A stretch of DNA of 64,000 nucleotides, taken from an uncultured Clostridia bacterium (GTDB lineage: Bacteria; Bacillota; Clostridia; Oscillospirales; CAG-272). The position numbers and the translations under genes were made by a program. The notes below the pieces were generated by a model. That model did no database searches. It saw only the letters and a list, made by a program, of their open reading frames with translations, and was not told the origin of the DNA. How positions within the stretch are numbered: the stretch's first letter is position 1; every line of letters begins with the position of its first letter. Below, one piece after another: positions 23,612 to 33,267 of this stretch. The stretch lies in the NCBI GenBank assembly GCA_944391805.1, contig CALXUY010000064.1, forward strand, positions 1-64,000, read 5' to 3'.

Positions 23612-23907
23612 CACTCTGCACCGCCGGCAGCGGCCCCATTGACCTGTTCCTTGAGCGACTTGCCGGCCGTGAATACCACCGAGCGAGAGGCCGAAATGGC
23701 AATCGGCTCACCGGTTCGGGGATTCCTGCCGGTGCGCGCCGGGCGCTCCTTGGCGGAAAATGCGCCAAAGCCCGAAATCTGGATGCCCTCACCGGAGGCA
23801 AGAGACTCGGCCACTCTTCCGAACAGCGCGTCGCAAACCGTTCCCACATCCTTTTTGGAGAGGCCGGTCTCCTTTGCCACATGATCAATCAACTGTGTTT
23901 TTGTCAT
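23611..23907 (-). CDS. hup: HU-family nucleoid protein
   Basis: A 98-residue histone-like DNA-bending protein: MTKTQLIDHVAKETGLSKKD, the conserved GEGIQISGFGAFSAKERPAR and RNPRTGEPIAISASRSVVF, then a short Ala/Gly-rich tail. AAAGGAG is correctly spaced before the ATG. It is the first gene of the eight-gene operon that continues through smpB to the HAD pair. Confidence 0.97.
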   Translation of the reverse strand: MTKTQLIDHVAKETGLSKKDVGTVCDALFGRVAESLASGEGIQISGFGAFSAKERPARTGRNPRTGEPIAISASRSVVFTAGKSLKEQVNGAAAGGAE

Positions 23908-24058
23908 CGTAATAGCTCCTTTGATAGGGGCAGTGCCCCGTGATCAACGTTTTTCCGGAAGCAGACAGCGGCATCGGGCGCGCCAATCGCGCGGCTCTAC
24001 TGCGCATACAGGCGGCAGACAAGCTGCCGTTGGCTGCTTTTCCGGAATTTCCCGTTCT

Positions 24059-24087
24059 ATTGTATCATATTATTGCCCGATTTGCAA
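24059..24087 (-). promoter_or_regulatory. sigma-A promoter of the hup operon
   Basis: TTGCAA (24082-24087 on the minus strand), a 17-base spacer and TACAAT (24059-24064). The leader to hup is about 150 bases and contains several short inverted repeats but no recognisable riboswitch. Confidence 0.7.
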
Positions 24088-24167
24088 GCACTTTTTCGCC
24101 GGATACTTCATTTTCGCAAAAAAATCCGGCTCTCGGGCAAAATGCGCGCGTAAAAGCCCCAGAGACT

Positions 24168-25574
24168 TCAGCCGCTCTGCTCCTCCTCCGAGAGGATTCT
24201 CCCCATCATGACCCCCATCGCCGAGGCCATCATCAGCCCGCGCGTCCAACCGCTCGAATCGCCAAGGCAATGCAGCCCCTGCACGCTGGTGTTCAGCCGC
24301 TCGTCCATCCGGACCCGGTTGCTGTAAAATTTCAGTTCGGGGGAATAGAGCAGCGTTTCATATGAGGCAAAGCCGGGCACCACCTGATCCATGGCCTGAA
24401 TGAAATGAATGATGTTGGTCATGGCGCGGTAGGGCATGGCGGCGGTGATGTCGCCGGCCACGGCGTCGGGCAATGTGGGGCGGACATTGGACTGCGCCAG
24501 CTCCTTCTCCCATGTGCGTTTGCCGTCCAGAATATCCCCGAAACGCTGCACCAGAATATGCCCCGCCCCCAGCATGTTGGTCAGCTCCCCAACCTTTTGC
24601 GCATACTCAATGGGCTGATTGAAGGGGACCGAAAAATTGTGCGAGCAGAGGATGGCGAGATTGGTGTTGTCGGATTTTTTCTCCTTGAAGGAGTGGCCGT
24701 TGACCACGGCAAGGTCATTGTCGTAGTTCTCCTGACTGACAAAGCCGCCGGGATTCTGGCAAAAGGTGCGCACCTTGTTCTTGAAGGGAGGCGGGTATCC
24801 GATCAGCTTGGATTCATAAAGCACCCGGTTGACCTGCTCCATGATCTCGTTGCGCACCTCCACCCGCACGCCGATGTCAACGGTTCCGGGCAGATGCGCA
24901 ATGTTGTGCTCCCCGCACAGGCGCTCCAGCCAATCGGCCCCGCGGCGGCCGGTGGCAATGACCGTATGTGCCGCGCGGATCTCCTCGGTCACTCCGCCGT
25001 GCGTGACAATCACACCGAGGCAGCGTGAGCCATCCAGAATCAGATTGCTGCATTCGCAGCCGAACAGCAGCTCCACACCGCTCTGCCGCAGATGCGACTC
25101 AATGTCGGCGTAAAGCTGGCGCGCCCGCTCGGTGCCGATGTGCCGTATCGGGCAATCCACCAGCCGCAGCCCAGCCATAATCGCCCGTTTGCGGATTTCC
25201 TTGACCTCATCGGTCTGCCCGGCGCCTTCCACATGGGCATCGGCTCCGAATTCGAGATAGATCCGGTCGGTGTAATCGATCACGTCCTGCACGGCATCCG
25301 CTCCGAGCAGCGTCGGGAGATCTCCCCCCACCTCGCAGCTCAGCGACAGCTTGCCGTCCGAAAAGGCGCCGGCGCCCGAAAACCCGGTGGTGATATGGCA
25401 ATAGGGCTTGCAGCTCATGCAGTGCCCGGTGCGGTATTTGGGGCAGCTCCGTTTTTCCACCGGCTGTCCCTTTTCCACCATCACAATTTTCTGCCGGCTG
25501 CCCCTGTGGAGCAGCTCGAGCGCCGTAAAAATTCCGGCCGGGCCTGCCCCCACAATCACAAGATCCGCGTGCAT
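24168..25574 (-). CDS. FAD-dependent oxidoreductase (COG2509-type dehydrogenase)
   Basis: A 468-residue flavoprotein. The N-terminal Rossmann motif is VIVGAGPAGIFTALELL. The Cys-rich stretch CPKYRTGHCMSCKPYCHITT followed by GFSGAGAFSDGKLSLS is typical of this uncharacterised dehydrogenase family. The second dinucleotide block is HTVIATGRRGADWL, and the C-terminal FAD contact is LHCLGDSSGWTRGLMMASAMG. Family members are found near tRNA and cell-wall genes; the substrate is unknown. Here it lies between the hup operon and asnS, with repeat R2 directly upstream of it. Confidence 0.88.
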   Translation of the reverse strand: MHADLVIVGAGPAGIFTALELLHRGSRQKIVMVEKGQPVEKRSCPKYRTGHCMSCKPYCHITTGFSGAGAFSDGKLSLSCEVGGDLPTLLGADAVQDVIDYTDRIYLEFGADAHVEGAGQTDEVKEIRKRAIMAGLRLVDCPIRHIGTERARQLYADIESHLRQSGVELLFGCECSNLILDGSRCLGVIVTHGGVTEEIRAAHTVIATGRRGADWLERLCGEHNIAHLPGTVDIGVRVEVRNEIMEQVNRVLYESKLIGYPPPFKNKVRTFCQNPGGFVSQENYDNDLAVVNGHSFKEKKSDNTNLAILCSHNFSVPFNQPIEYAQKVGELTNMLGAGHILVQRFGDILDGKRTWEKELAQSNVRPTLPDAVAGDITAAMPYRAMTNIIHFIQAMDQVVPGFASYETLLYSPELKFYSNRVRMDERLNTSVQGLHCLGDSSGWTRGLMMASAMGVMMGRILSEEEQSG

Positions 25575-25627
25575 ACGCTCCTCCTTGCTCGGTGATGCGA
25601 AAACCGGGGAAATATCCCCGGCTCAGA

Positions 25628-25855
25628 CTGTAGACCAAAGCAGCGGCTTTCGTCAGTTTGATGAAAGTTTTGATCAAACTTTTTTAAAAGTTTGCGCGGT
25701 GGAGGGCGCGGAGCCCTCCTCGCCGCCCGCAGGCGGCGAAATTTCTATATGGCGCTTTCTTTTTGCCAAGCTTTTTCTTTGCGCCTACATGCTCAAAGAA
25801 AAAGCGGACGAACGCTGTTGTGCAATCTTTATTTGGTGCGCCTTTTGTCTACAAC
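25628..25855 (-). repeat. dispersed modular intergenic repeat, copy R2 (228 bp)
   Basis: Ends CTGTAGACCAAAGCAGCGG and CGCCTTTTGTCTACAAC correspond to the two ends of copy R1 in reverse orientation. This short copy keeps the outer modules (AAAGTTTTGATCAAACTTTT, GGAGGGCGCGGAGCCCTCC and AGCTTTTTCTTTGCGCCTAC) but lacks most internal palindromes. The hairpin plus T-rich stretch at one end could terminate transcription. Confidence 0.75.
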
Positions 25856-25927
25856 CTCACCGGGAAAATATCCCCGGTTTTCCTGATGTGTAATCGGTAA
25901 TTTCTGACCGGCTGTTTTGCTGCCGCT

Positions 25928-27322
25928 TCAGAACTCCGCGTTCCCGACCGTGCGGGGATACGGAATGACATCACGGATGTTGGAAACCCCAGTCAGATAC
26001 ATCACCATCCGTTCAAAGCCGAGGCCGTAGCCCGCGTGCTTGGTGCCTCCGTACTTGCGCAGATTGAGATACCACCAGTAATCCTCCTGCCGCAGGTGAC
26101 ACTCGGCCATGCGGGCAAGCAGAACGTCCAGCCGCTCCTCTCTCTGGCTGCCGCCGATGATTTCTCCCACGCCGGGCACCAGCATATCCATGGCCGCCAC
26201 GGTTTTGCCGTCGTCGTTCAGACGCATGTAGAAGGATTTGATCTCCTTCGGGTAGTCAATCACAAACACGGGCTTGCCAAACACCTGCTCGGTCAAATAG
26301 CGCTCGTGCTCGGTTTGCAGGTCGCAGCCCCACTCCACCGGATATTTGAAGTCCGCGCCGCTCTTTTTCAGCAGCTCCACGGCCTCGGTGTAGGTGACCT
26401 TGCAGTAGTCGCTGGCGGCCAGCGCATGCAGGCGGTCCAGCAGCGAGCGATCCACAAAGCTGTTGAAGAACTCCAGCTCCTGCTGGCAGTTCTCCATCAC
26501 ATGGCGGATGATGGACTGAATCATATCCCATGCCAGCTGCATATTGTCGTTCAGGTCTGCAAACGCGATTTCGGGCTCAATCATCCAGAACTCGGCCGCG
26601 TGGCGCGTGGTGTTGGAGTTTTCGGCGCGGAAGGTGGGGCCGAAGGTGTAGATGTTGCCAAATGCCATCGCAAAGGTCTCGCCCTCGAGCTGACCGGACA
26701 CCGTGAGATTGGTGCTCCTGCCGAAAAAGTCCTGCGACCAATCGATGCTGCCGTCCGCAAGGCGGGGCGGGTTGGCGGGATCAAGGGTGGTCACGCGGAA
26801 CATCTCCCCCGCTCCCTCGCAGTCCGAACCGGTGATCAGCGGGGTGTGCACATACACAAAGCCGCGCCGATGGAAAAAGTCGTGAATGGCAAACGCCACC
26901 TCGCTGCGCACCCGGAACACTGCCGAAAACAGGTTGGTGCGCGGGCGCAGATAGGCCTGCTCCCGCAGGTATTCCAGCGTGTGCCGCTTTTTTTGCAGCG
27001 GATAATCCGGCGTGGACGCGCCCTCCACCGTCACCTCAATCGCCTTGATCTCAAAGGGCTGCTTCATCTCCGGCGTCAGCACAACGGTCCCTCTGACAAC
27101 CACGGCGGAGCCGACGTTCAGTTTGGCAATTTCATCGTAATTGGAAATATTGCTGCGCTCAAATACAACCTGCACCGACTTATGGCAACTGCCGTCGTTC
27201 AGGTCAATAAATCCGAAGGCCTTGCTGTCGCGAATGCTCCTCGCCCAGCCTCCCAAGGTCACTTCCTTCCCCGCATACGCGGAAGGATCTGCATAAAGCT
27301 GTTTGTTCAGTTCTCTTTTCAT
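25928..27322 (-). CDS. asnS: asparaginyl-tRNA synthetase
   Basis: A 464-residue class II synthetase that charges tRNA-Asn. The N-terminal OB-fold reads [20 protein letters not shown]. Motif 2 lies in [16 protein letters not shown] and is followed by MIEPE, and motif 3 in [11 protein letters not shown]. The block [20 protein letters not shown] is typical of AsnRS. A consensus promoter stands 68 bases upstream and no T-box leader is visible, so control by tRNA level is unlikely here. Confidence 0.97.
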   Translation of the reverse strand: MKRELNKQLYADPSAYAGKEVTLGGWARSIRDSKAFGFIDLNDGSCHKSVQVVFERSNISNYDEIAKLNVGSAVVVRGTVVLTPEMKQPFEIKAIEVTVEGASTPDYPLQKKRHTLEYLREQAYLRPRTNLFSAVFRVRSEVAFAIHDFFHRRGFVYVHTPLITGSDCEGAGEMFRVTTLDPANPPRLADGSIDWSQDFFGRSTNLTVSGQLEGETFAMAFGNIYTFGPTFRAENSNTTRHAAEFWMIEPEIAFADLNDNMQLAWDMIQSIIRHVMENCQQELEFFNSFVDRSLLDRLHALAASDYCKVTYTEAVELLKKSGADFKYPVEWGCDLQTEHERYLTEQVFGKPVFVIDYPKEIKSFYMRLNDDGKTVAAMDMLVPGVGEIIGGSQREERLDVLLARMAECHLRQEDYWWYLNLRKYGGTKHAGYGLGFERMVMYLTGVSNIRDVIPYPRTVGNAEF

Positions 27323-27389
27323 GATCTTTCATGAATCCTTTCCATTTCCGATAGATTGCCGCAGACAGAGCCCATGCTCCGTCGGAATT

Positions 27390-27419
27390 ATTATACCACA
27401 TTTTCCCGGGATTTGTCAA
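27390..27419 (-). promoter_or_regulatory. sigma-A promoter of asnS
   Basis: TTGACA (27414-27419 on the minus strand), an 18-base spacer and TATAAT (27390-27395). Confidence 0.8.
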
Positions 27420-27546
27420 TGCAACCCGGAAAAGTTCTTCGATTGGTTTGGCTGTCCGGGGATGCAAACCGGCCGGCGTACGCTTCCCGGCGGACAGGAG
27501 ACGGCAAAGCGGCCCGCATACCATCGTATCCGGACCGCATAGCCGC

Positions 27547-28281
27547 TCAGTCGTCGCAGTTTTCCCAGTTGTGGTAGACGTCCATCACGTCGTCATCATC
27601 CTCCAGCTTTTCGATCAGGAGGTTCATGAACTTGATGTCGTCCTCGTTTTCCAGCGTGACGCCGGTGGAAGCCTGCTTGGTCTTCTCTGCCGAGAGAATT
27701 TCGTAGCCGGCGGCGGCCAGCGCCTCCTGAATGGCGTAAACGTCATCCGGCTCGGTGGTGACCACAAACACGTCTCCGTCCTTTTTGAAATCCGAAGCGC
27801 CCGCCTCCAGCGCGGTTTCCATCAGCTTGTCCTCGTCCACGTCGCCGTCCTCGTTGTTGATGACAATCTCCCCGATGTCGGTGAACAGATACCCCACGCA
27901 GCCGGTCTGCCCCATGTTGCCGTGGTATTTGGAGAAATACGCGCGGATGTTGCCCGCCGTGCGGTTGCGGTTATCGGTGGTGGCGGTGACCAGAACCGCG
28001 ATGCCGGCCGGGCCGTAGCCCTCATAGGAAACCTCCTCGTAGTTCTCTCCGCCGGCTCCCATCGCCTTTTTGATGCAGCGCTCGATGTTATCGTTCGGCA
28101 CGTTGTTGGCCTTTGCCTTCTGAATCAGATCGCGCAGCTTGGAGTTGGAGGCCGGGTCGCCTCCCCCCTGCTTGACGGCAAGGGTGATCTCCTTGCCGAT
28201 TTTGGTGAAAACCTTGCCTCTTGCCGCGTCGGTTTTCTCTTTTTTATGCTTGATATTTGCCCATTTGCTGTGTCCGGACAT
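27547..28281 (-). CDS. yebC: YebC/PmpR-family protein (TACO1 homologue)
   Basis: A 244-residue protein with the family start MSGHSKWANIKHKKEKTDAA, the block NNVPNDNIERCIKKAMG, and NRTAGNIRAYFSKYHGNMG. The family has been described both as DNA-binding regulators and as ribosome-associated factors relieving stalls at polyproline. The strongly acidic C-terminus (EKLEDDDDVMDVYHNWENC) is usual. The only Shine-Dalgarno-like site (AAAGGA) is about 14 bases from the ATG. It is monocistronic. Confidence 0.95.
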   Translation of the reverse strand: MSGHSKWANIKHKKEKTDAARGKVFTKIGKEITLAVKQGGGDPASNSKLRDLIQKAKANNVPNDNIERCIKKAMGAGGENYEEVSYEGYGPAGIAVLVTATTDNRNRTAGNIRAYFSKYHGNMGQTGCVGYLFTDIGEIVINNEDGDVDEDKLMETALEAGASDFKKDGDVFVVTTEPDDVYAIQEALAAAGYEILSAEKTKQASTGVTLENEDDIKFMNLLIEKLEDDDDVMDVYHNWENCDD

Positions 28282-28317
28282 CGTGTGAACCTGAATCCTT
28301 TCTATAAGAAGATGATT

Positions 28318-28346
28318 GATATATCATGATTTTTGATACCTGTAAA
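28318..28346 (-). promoter_or_regulatory. probable sigma-A promoter of yebC
   Basis: TTTACA (28341-28346 on the minus strand), a 17-base spacer and TATATC (28318-28323), 36 bases upstream of the start codon. Confidence 0.5.
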
Positions 28347-28427
28347 ATTTCGCCCTGTGCGAAGGAAAAATCCTCCGGCAGGCGGACGAAAGCCGTTGCC
28401 GGATCGGCGGCCTTCCGCCGCCTTAGG

Positions 28428-28656
28428 TTGTAGACAAAAGGCGCATCAAATAAAAATTGCACAAAAGCGTTCGTCCGCTTTTTCTTTGAGCGTGTAGGCG
28501 CAAAGAAAAAGCTCACAAAAAGAAACGCCCAAAAGGGGTATTTCGCCACCTGCGGGCGGCGACCAACGCCCCACGGCGTTGGATCCGTGCCGCCTTTTAA
28601 AAAAGGCGGGCGAAAACTTCAGCTAAACTGACGAAAGCCCTTGCTTTGGTCTACAG
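28428..28656 (+). repeat. dispersed modular intergenic repeat, copy R3 (229 bp)
   Basis: Begins TTGTAGACAAAAGGCGCATC and ends TTGCTTTGGTCTACAG, the same orientation as R1. It shares with R1 the module AAATAAAAATTGCACAAAAG and the palindrome CAACGCCCCACGGCGTTGG. It fills the interval between the argS stop (28689) and the yebC promoter. Confidence 0.75.
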
Positions 28657-28688
28657 TGTGCGGCGGCCTTCGGCCGCCTCGCTTTGCG

Positions 28689-30428
28689 TTACACCTTTTC
28701 GGTCTTTTTCAGGCAGATGAGATCAAACGCATTGCCCAGCACGATTCTGCCCGCCTCTGTCATGGCCAGACGGCTGGCGCGCACCTCCGGGTCCTCTGCC
28801 GAGAGAATCGGACAATTGTGATAGAAGCGGTTGAAGGCCGCCGCCACATCGAGAATGAAGCGGGTGATATAACTCGGCTCATAGTCGTCCAGCGCCGCGC
28901 AGACCCGCTCCCCGAAGCGGCAGAGCAACTTAACCAGCGTCGCCTCCTCCTCGCAGGTGATGCGGACGGGGGCGCCGGCATCGGGCTTTCCGTCGGCGCG
29001 GCTCAGCACCGAGCAGGCGCGCGCATAGGTATACTGCACATAGGGGCCGGTGTTGCCGTCAAAGCTGAGCGCATCCTCCATCACAAAATTGATGTCCTTC
29101 ATGCGGTTGTTGGAGAGATAGTAGAACACCACCGCCCCCACGCCGACCGCCTCGGCCGTCTCCTCGATGTTCTCGGCGCCGGTGTTTTTCTCCTTCATGA
29201 TAGCCTTGACCTTTTCGATGGCCAGCGCGAACAGATCGCGCAGCAGCACAACGTTGCCGGTTCGGGTGGCCAGCTTCTCGCCGTTGAGCGAAACCGTTCC
29301 GTAGGGGACATGCACCAGCTCGTTGTACCACGGGTAGCCCATCAGCTCCACCACCTTGAACCACTGCGCAAAATGCAGGCATTGCTGCGCGCTGGTGACA
29401 TAAATCGCCTTGTCAAAGTGGTAATGCTCCTTGCGGTAAACCGCGGCGGCGATGTCCCGTGTAGGATACAGCGTGGAACCGTCCCGCTTGAGAATCAGAC
29501 AGGGGGGCATATTGTACTCCGACAGATCGACGATTTCGGCGCCGTCGTCGGTTTTGAGCAGATGCTTCTGACGGAGGATTTCGATCTGCGCGGGCATTTT
29601 GTCGGTGTAAAAGCTCTCGCCCAGATAGGAATCAAACTCGATATCAAGCTGGCGATAGGTTTTCTGATATTCAGCCAGACTGATGTCCACAAACCAACGC
29701 CAGAGCTTCAGATTTTCTTCATCTCCGGTTTCCAGCTTGTGAAATTCGGCACGGGAGGACTCGGCCAGCTCGCTGTTTCCGGGAACGCCGTGCTCGGGGT
29801 CTCCCTTGATTTCATTGTTGATACGAACATACAGCTCGACCAGCGTGTCAATGCCGCCCTGCTCCACCATTTCCCTGCTGCCCCAGAGGCGGTAGGCGAC
29901 AATCAGCTTGCCGAACTGCGTGCCCCAGTCGCCCAGATAATTGATACCGACGCAGCGATACCCGGCAAATTCATGCAGACGGCGCAGCGAGTGCCCGATG
30001 ACCGTGGTGCCGAGATGCCCGATATGAAAGGGCTTTGCTACATTTGGGGAGGAATAATCCAGCACCACCGTTTTGCCCTCACCAAAGGTCTGCGCGCCGT
30101 ACCAGTCCCCGGCCGCAAGAATTTCCGGGACAACCGTACCGCCGAGATAGTCGCCCGAAATTGTGAAATTGAGGTACCCTCCGACCGCGCTGGCACTGCC
30201 AATGCAGCCCCCGCCCAGCTTTTCGGCCAGCGCGGCGGCGATCTGCACCGGAGAGCGGCGCAGCGCCCGGCTCAGCCGGAAGCAGGGGAACGCGAGATCC
30301 CCCATGTTCGGATCGGGCGGGTATTCCAGCGCGGAGACAATCTCCTCCTCGGTCAGCCCGGCTCCGGGGCTTGCCTCCTCTGCGGCGGCAAGAATCTGCC
30401 GGGCAATCAGCTTTTTGATGGTTTGCAT
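28689..30428 (-). CDS. argS: arginyl-tRNA synthetase
   Basis: A 579-residue class I synthetase. The N-terminal Arg-tRNA D-loop recognition domain (about 1-115) is followed by the catalytic block SSPNVAKPFHIGHLGTTVIG with HIGH at 135-138, then GDWGTQFGKL. The C-terminal DALR anticodon-binding domain contains TGPYVQYTYARACSVL. The KMSKS loop is replaced by MKD-like sequence, as in most ArgRS. ATG at 30428 is chosen because AAGGAG lies five bases upstream; a GTG two codons earlier is possible. Confidence 0.97.
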   Translation of the reverse strand: MQTIKKLIARQILAAAEEASPGAGLTEEEIVSALEYPPDPNMGDLAFPCFRLSRALRRSPVQIAAALAEKLGGGCIGSASAVGGYLNFTISGDYLGGTVVPEILAAGDWYGAQTFGEGKTVVLDYSSPNVAKPFHIGHLGTTVIGHSLRRLHEFAGYRCVGINYLGDWGTQFGKLIVAYRLWGSREMVEQGGIDTLVELYVRINNEIKGDPEHGVPGNSELAESSRAEFHKLETGDEENLKLWRWFVDISLAEYQKTYRQLDIEFDSYLGESFYTDKMPAQIEILRQKHLLKTDDGAEIVDLSEYNMPPCLILKRDGSTLYPTRDIAAAVYRKEHYHFDKAIYVTSAQQCLHFAQWFKVVELMGYPWYNELVHVPYGTVSLNGEKLATRTGNVVLLRDLFALAIEKVKAIMKEKNTGAENIEETAEAVGVGAVVFYYLSNNRMKDINFVMEDALSFDGNTGPYVQYTYARACSVLSRADGKPDAGAPVRITCEEEATLVKLLCRFGERVCAALDDYEPSYITRFILDVAAAFNRFYHNCPILSAEDPEVRASRLAMTEAGRIVLGNAFDLICLKKTEKV

Positions 30429-30459
30429 AAACACTCCTTGAATTGAACTCTATGATACT

Positions 30460-30488
30460 ATTATACTATAAATTCACACGTTTTGCAA
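30460..30488 (-). promoter_or_regulatory. sigma-A promoter of argS
   Basis: TTGCAA (30483-30488 on the minus strand), a 17-base spacer and TATAAT (30460-30465), 32 bases before the start codon. Confidence 0.75.
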
Positions 30489-30631
30489 GTCCTTTTCGGC
30501 GACGGCGGAACGGCAACAGCCGCCCGCAAAGCACAGCCGGCCTACGGCAGCCGCAAACGGAAGCCGACCCGCGGGGCGACAGACACGCCGCCCGTAAAGG
30601 GAGCAGCCGAGCTCCGGCGGCGCTCCATGCG

Positions 30632-31105
30632 CTACCTGACGGTCAGCGGCAGCAGCTGAGCCTGAACAAAATCCACCAATTCGGCACGATTCAGCAGCAG
30701 CTGCGCGCCGCGGGCGCCGGAGCTGACCGTGACGGTATCAAATTGCAGGGCGCTCTCGTCCATCCATGTGGGGAATTTCTTTTTCATGCCGATCGGCGAG
30801 CAGCCGCCCCGGATGTATCCGGTCAGCCCCAGCAGCTCCTTGACCGGCACCAGCTCCACCCGTTTGTTTCCGGTCTGCGCCGCGGCGCGCCGCAGATCCA
30901 GCTCGGCGCATACCGGAACGCAGAACACCAGCGGCCCGGTTTTGTCGCCTCTGGCCACCAGCGTTTTGAACATGCGCTCGGCCGGAAAGTGCAGCTCTTC
31001 GGCAATGTGCCTGCCGCTCAGGTCGCTCTCGTCCACCTCGTATTCCAGCACCTCATAGCGAATGCCAGCCGCGTCCAGCATCCGCATGGCATTGGTTTTG
31101 TTCAC
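30632..31105 (-). CDS. ybaK: YbaK/EbsC-family Cys-tRNA(Pro) deacylase
   Basis: A 157-residue editing protein that removes Cys mischarged on tRNA-Pro. Family blocks are FKTLVARGDKTGPLVFCVP (with catalytic-site Lys), ELDLRRAA and the conserved GLTGYIRGGCSPIGMKKKFP. The GTG start overlaps the recN stop codon (GTGA), so translation is coupled. It is the last gene of the ten-gene operon beginning at nusB. About 140 GC-rich bases without features follow before the argS promoter. Confidence 0.92.
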   Translation of the reverse strand: MNKTNAMRMLDAAGIRYEVLEYEVDESDLSGRHIAEELHFPAERMFKTLVARGDKTGPLVFCVPVCAELDLRRAAAQTGNKRVELVPVKELLGLTGYIRGGCSPIGMKKKFPTWMDESALQFDTVTVSSGARGAQLLLNRAELVDFVQAQLLPLTVR

Positions 31106-32784
31106 TGCGCGTCCTCTCCTTTCCGGTATTCCGCAATCATCTCCCGCGCGGCGTTGCGCTGGGCCTCGGTCACCTCAATTCCTCCGAGAATACGGGCGAT
31201 TTCCTCCACGCGCGCGTCGCCCGTCAGCTCCCGGACCTCGGTTTCGGCCCGTCCTTCCCGCTCGGTCTTGGTGATCAGATAGTGCACATCGGCCAGCGAC
31301 GCGATCTGCGCCGAGTGGGTGACGCACAGCACCTGGGAGCGCTCGGCGATGTCGTGCAGCATCAGGCCGATCTTGCGGGAGGTCTTGCCCGAAACACCGG
31401 TGTCGATTTCATCAAAAATCACAGTTGTGGCTCCGTCCCGGTCGTCGAGCACCGAGCGCAGCGCCAGCATGATGCGGGAAAGCTCGCCGCCCGAGGCGAT
31501 GCGTGCCAGCGGCTGCACCGGCTCGCCGGGATTGGTGGCAATGAGCAGCTCGGCCTGGTCGGCGCCGGTTTCGTTCAGCTCGACGCGGGAGAGGCTCACC
31601 TCCATGCGCACCTTGGGCATGTCCAGAAAGCGCAACGCCTCGGTCACCTCCCGCGTGACCTGCCTTGCCGCCTCGGCGCGCCGCCGGTGCAGCTCCGCCG
31701 CCAGCCCCTCGGCCTGCCGCAGCAGGGTCTCGCATTCCTGTTCCAGCTCTCCGCGCAGCTCGTCCGAGCCGGTCAGCTCCTCCAGCTCGGCCGCGGCCTT
31801 CTCGCGGAAGGCCAGAACCTCGGCCACGCTCCCGCCGTATTTGCGCTTGAGGCGGGAAATCTTCTCGAGCCTGCCCTCTATGCGGTCGATGCGCGCCGTG
31901 GGGTCCTCCCGGTCGTCGTCCGCAAAGCCGGCAACCGTCTCGGCCACGTCGATGACCTCGGATTCGGCCTCCGCCAGCCGGTCGGCCAGCTCCTCCGCCC
32001 CCGCGATCATGCCGCCCAGAGACAGAATGGCAGACTGCGCCCGGCGCAATAGATCGGCGGCGTTGCTCTTCTCTCCCCCGGCAAGAAAGCGATACGCCAG
32101 CCCCACCTGCCGGTTGATCTGTTCGAGATGGAGCAGCCGGTCGCGCTGACGCTCCAGCTCCTCCTCCTCGCCGTCCCGCAGCCGGCAGGCGTCGATGTCC
32201 GCAAGCTGGAACCGCAGCATTTCCTGCAGCCGCAGCCGCTCGGCCTCGTCCCGCGAAAGCGAATCCAACCGTTTTCTGACCGCGCGATAGGAGGAAAACA
32301 CCTCCCGGTAGGCCTCCAGCTCCTGCTCGAGGTGCGCATAGGCGTCCAGCAGCTCGAGATGCGCGCCCTTTTGCAGCAGCTTGTGACTGTCCATCTGCCC
32401 GTGGATACTGATGAGCATCGGCGTGATGAGACGCTGCATCGCCTGCGTGATGGCCTGCCCGTTGAGACGGGTCTGCGACCGCCCGTCGGCTCCGATCGCG
32501 CGCTGCAGCATCAGCGCGCCGTCCTCGCACGCAAAGCCCAGCTCTTCGAGCTGCCGCAGGGTATTCGGGGAGAGCTTTTCAAAAACCGCGCTGACCACCG
32601 CGCGGCTCTCTCCGCTGCGTAGCATCTCGCGCGTGACCCGATTGCCCAGCAGCAGATTGATGCTGTCGATGATCATGGATTTTCCGGCTCCGGTCTCGCC
32701 GGTGAGAACCGACAGCCCCTCGCGGAAATCCACGTCCGCCCGCCGGATGACCGCGATGTTTTCGATATGCAGAGAGCGTAGCAT
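31102..32784 (-). CDS. recN: DNA repair protein RecN
   Basis: A 560-residue SMC-like ATPase for double-strand-break repair. Walker A is GETGAGKS (29-36), preceded by the family start MLRSLHIENIAVIRRADVDF. A long central coiled coil with many Glu/Arg/Leu heptads follows. The ABC signature LARIASGGELSRIMLAL and Walker B ATTVIFDEIDTGVSG close the ATPase. AGGAG is ten bases before the ATG. It follows argR by three bases, the usual clostridial pairing. Confidence 0.96.
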   Translation of the reverse strand: MLRSLHIENIAVIRRADVDFREGLSVLTGETGAGKSMIIDSINLLLGNRVTREMLRSGESRAVVSAVFEKLSPNTLRQLEELGFACEDGALMLQRAIGADGRSQTRLNGQAITQAMQRLITPMLISIHGQMDSHKLLQKGAHLELLDAYAHLEQELEAYREVFSSYRAVRKRLDSLSRDEAERLRLQEMLRFQLADIDACRLRDGEEEELERQRDRLLHLEQINRQVGLAYRFLAGGEKSNAADLLRRAQSAILSLGGMIAGAEELADRLAEAESEVIDVAETVAGFADDDREDPTARIDRIEGRLEKISRLKRKYGGSVAEVLAFREKAAAELEELTGSDELRGELEQECETLLRQAEGLAAELHRRRAEAARQVTREVTEALRFLDMPKVRMEVSLSRVELNETGADQAELLIATNPGEPVQPLARIASGGELSRIMLALRSVLDDRDGATTVIFDEIDTGVSGKTSRKIGLMLHDIAERSQVLCVTHSAQIASLADVHYLITKTEREGRAETEVRELTGDARVEEIARILGGIEVTEAQRNAAREMIAEYRKGEDAQ

Positions 32785-32787
32785 GGC

Positions 32788-33243
32788 TCAGATGCTCCTG
32801 AGCAGATGATGCATCTGCCCCGCCAGCGTTCCGGCGCAGTCGGAATCCCGCGTGACCACAAGAATGGTGTCGTCTCCCGCCACACAGCCGAGAATCTGAT
32901 GCAGGTTCATGCGGTCGATACCCGCCGCCACAGCCGACGCCAGCCCCGGATAGGTCTTGAGCACCACCAGATTCTGCGCCGCCTCCACCGAAATGATGGA
33001 TTCGATCAGAGCCGCGCTGAAGCTCACGCCGCTCCCGCTTTCGGCCTGCTTGGGAAGCACATAGCGGTAGGTCCCCTTTCCCGTGGTCATCTTGGCGATT
33101 TTCAGCTCCCGGATGTCACGGGAGACCGTGGCCTGCGTCACGTTGTAGCCATTCTCCCGCAGGCGGTCGATCAGCTCGTCCTGCGTGTCGATCTCATACC
33201 GGGTGATCAGCTCCAACAGCTTTTCCTGTCTGTTTTTTTTCAT
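32788..33243 (-). CDS. argR: arginine repressor ArgR
   Basis: A 151-residue hexameric transcription regulator. The N-terminal winged helix contains RLRENGYNVTQATVSRDIRE and LKIAKM. The C-terminal arginine-sensing oligomerisation domain includes YPGLASAVAAGIDRMN and LGCVAGDDTILVVTRD with the Gly-Asp-Asp that binds arginine. In Clostridia argR is commonly cotranscribed with recN and nadK, as here. Confidence 0.96.
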   Translation of the reverse strand: MKKNRQEKLLELITRYEIDTQDELIDRLRENGYNVTQATVSRDIRELKIAKMTTGKGTYRYVLPKQAESGSGVSFSAALIESIISVEAAQNLVVLKTYPGLASAVAAGIDRMNLHQILGCVAGDDTILVVTRDSDCAGTLAGQMHHLLRSI

Positions 33244-33267
33244 AACCGACTTGTCAGGCTCCTTTTC

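Noticed and set aside
26900-27420. T-box leader upstream of asnS
   Set aside because: The promoter lies only 68 bases before the start codon, too short for a T-box, and no T-box core sequence is visible.
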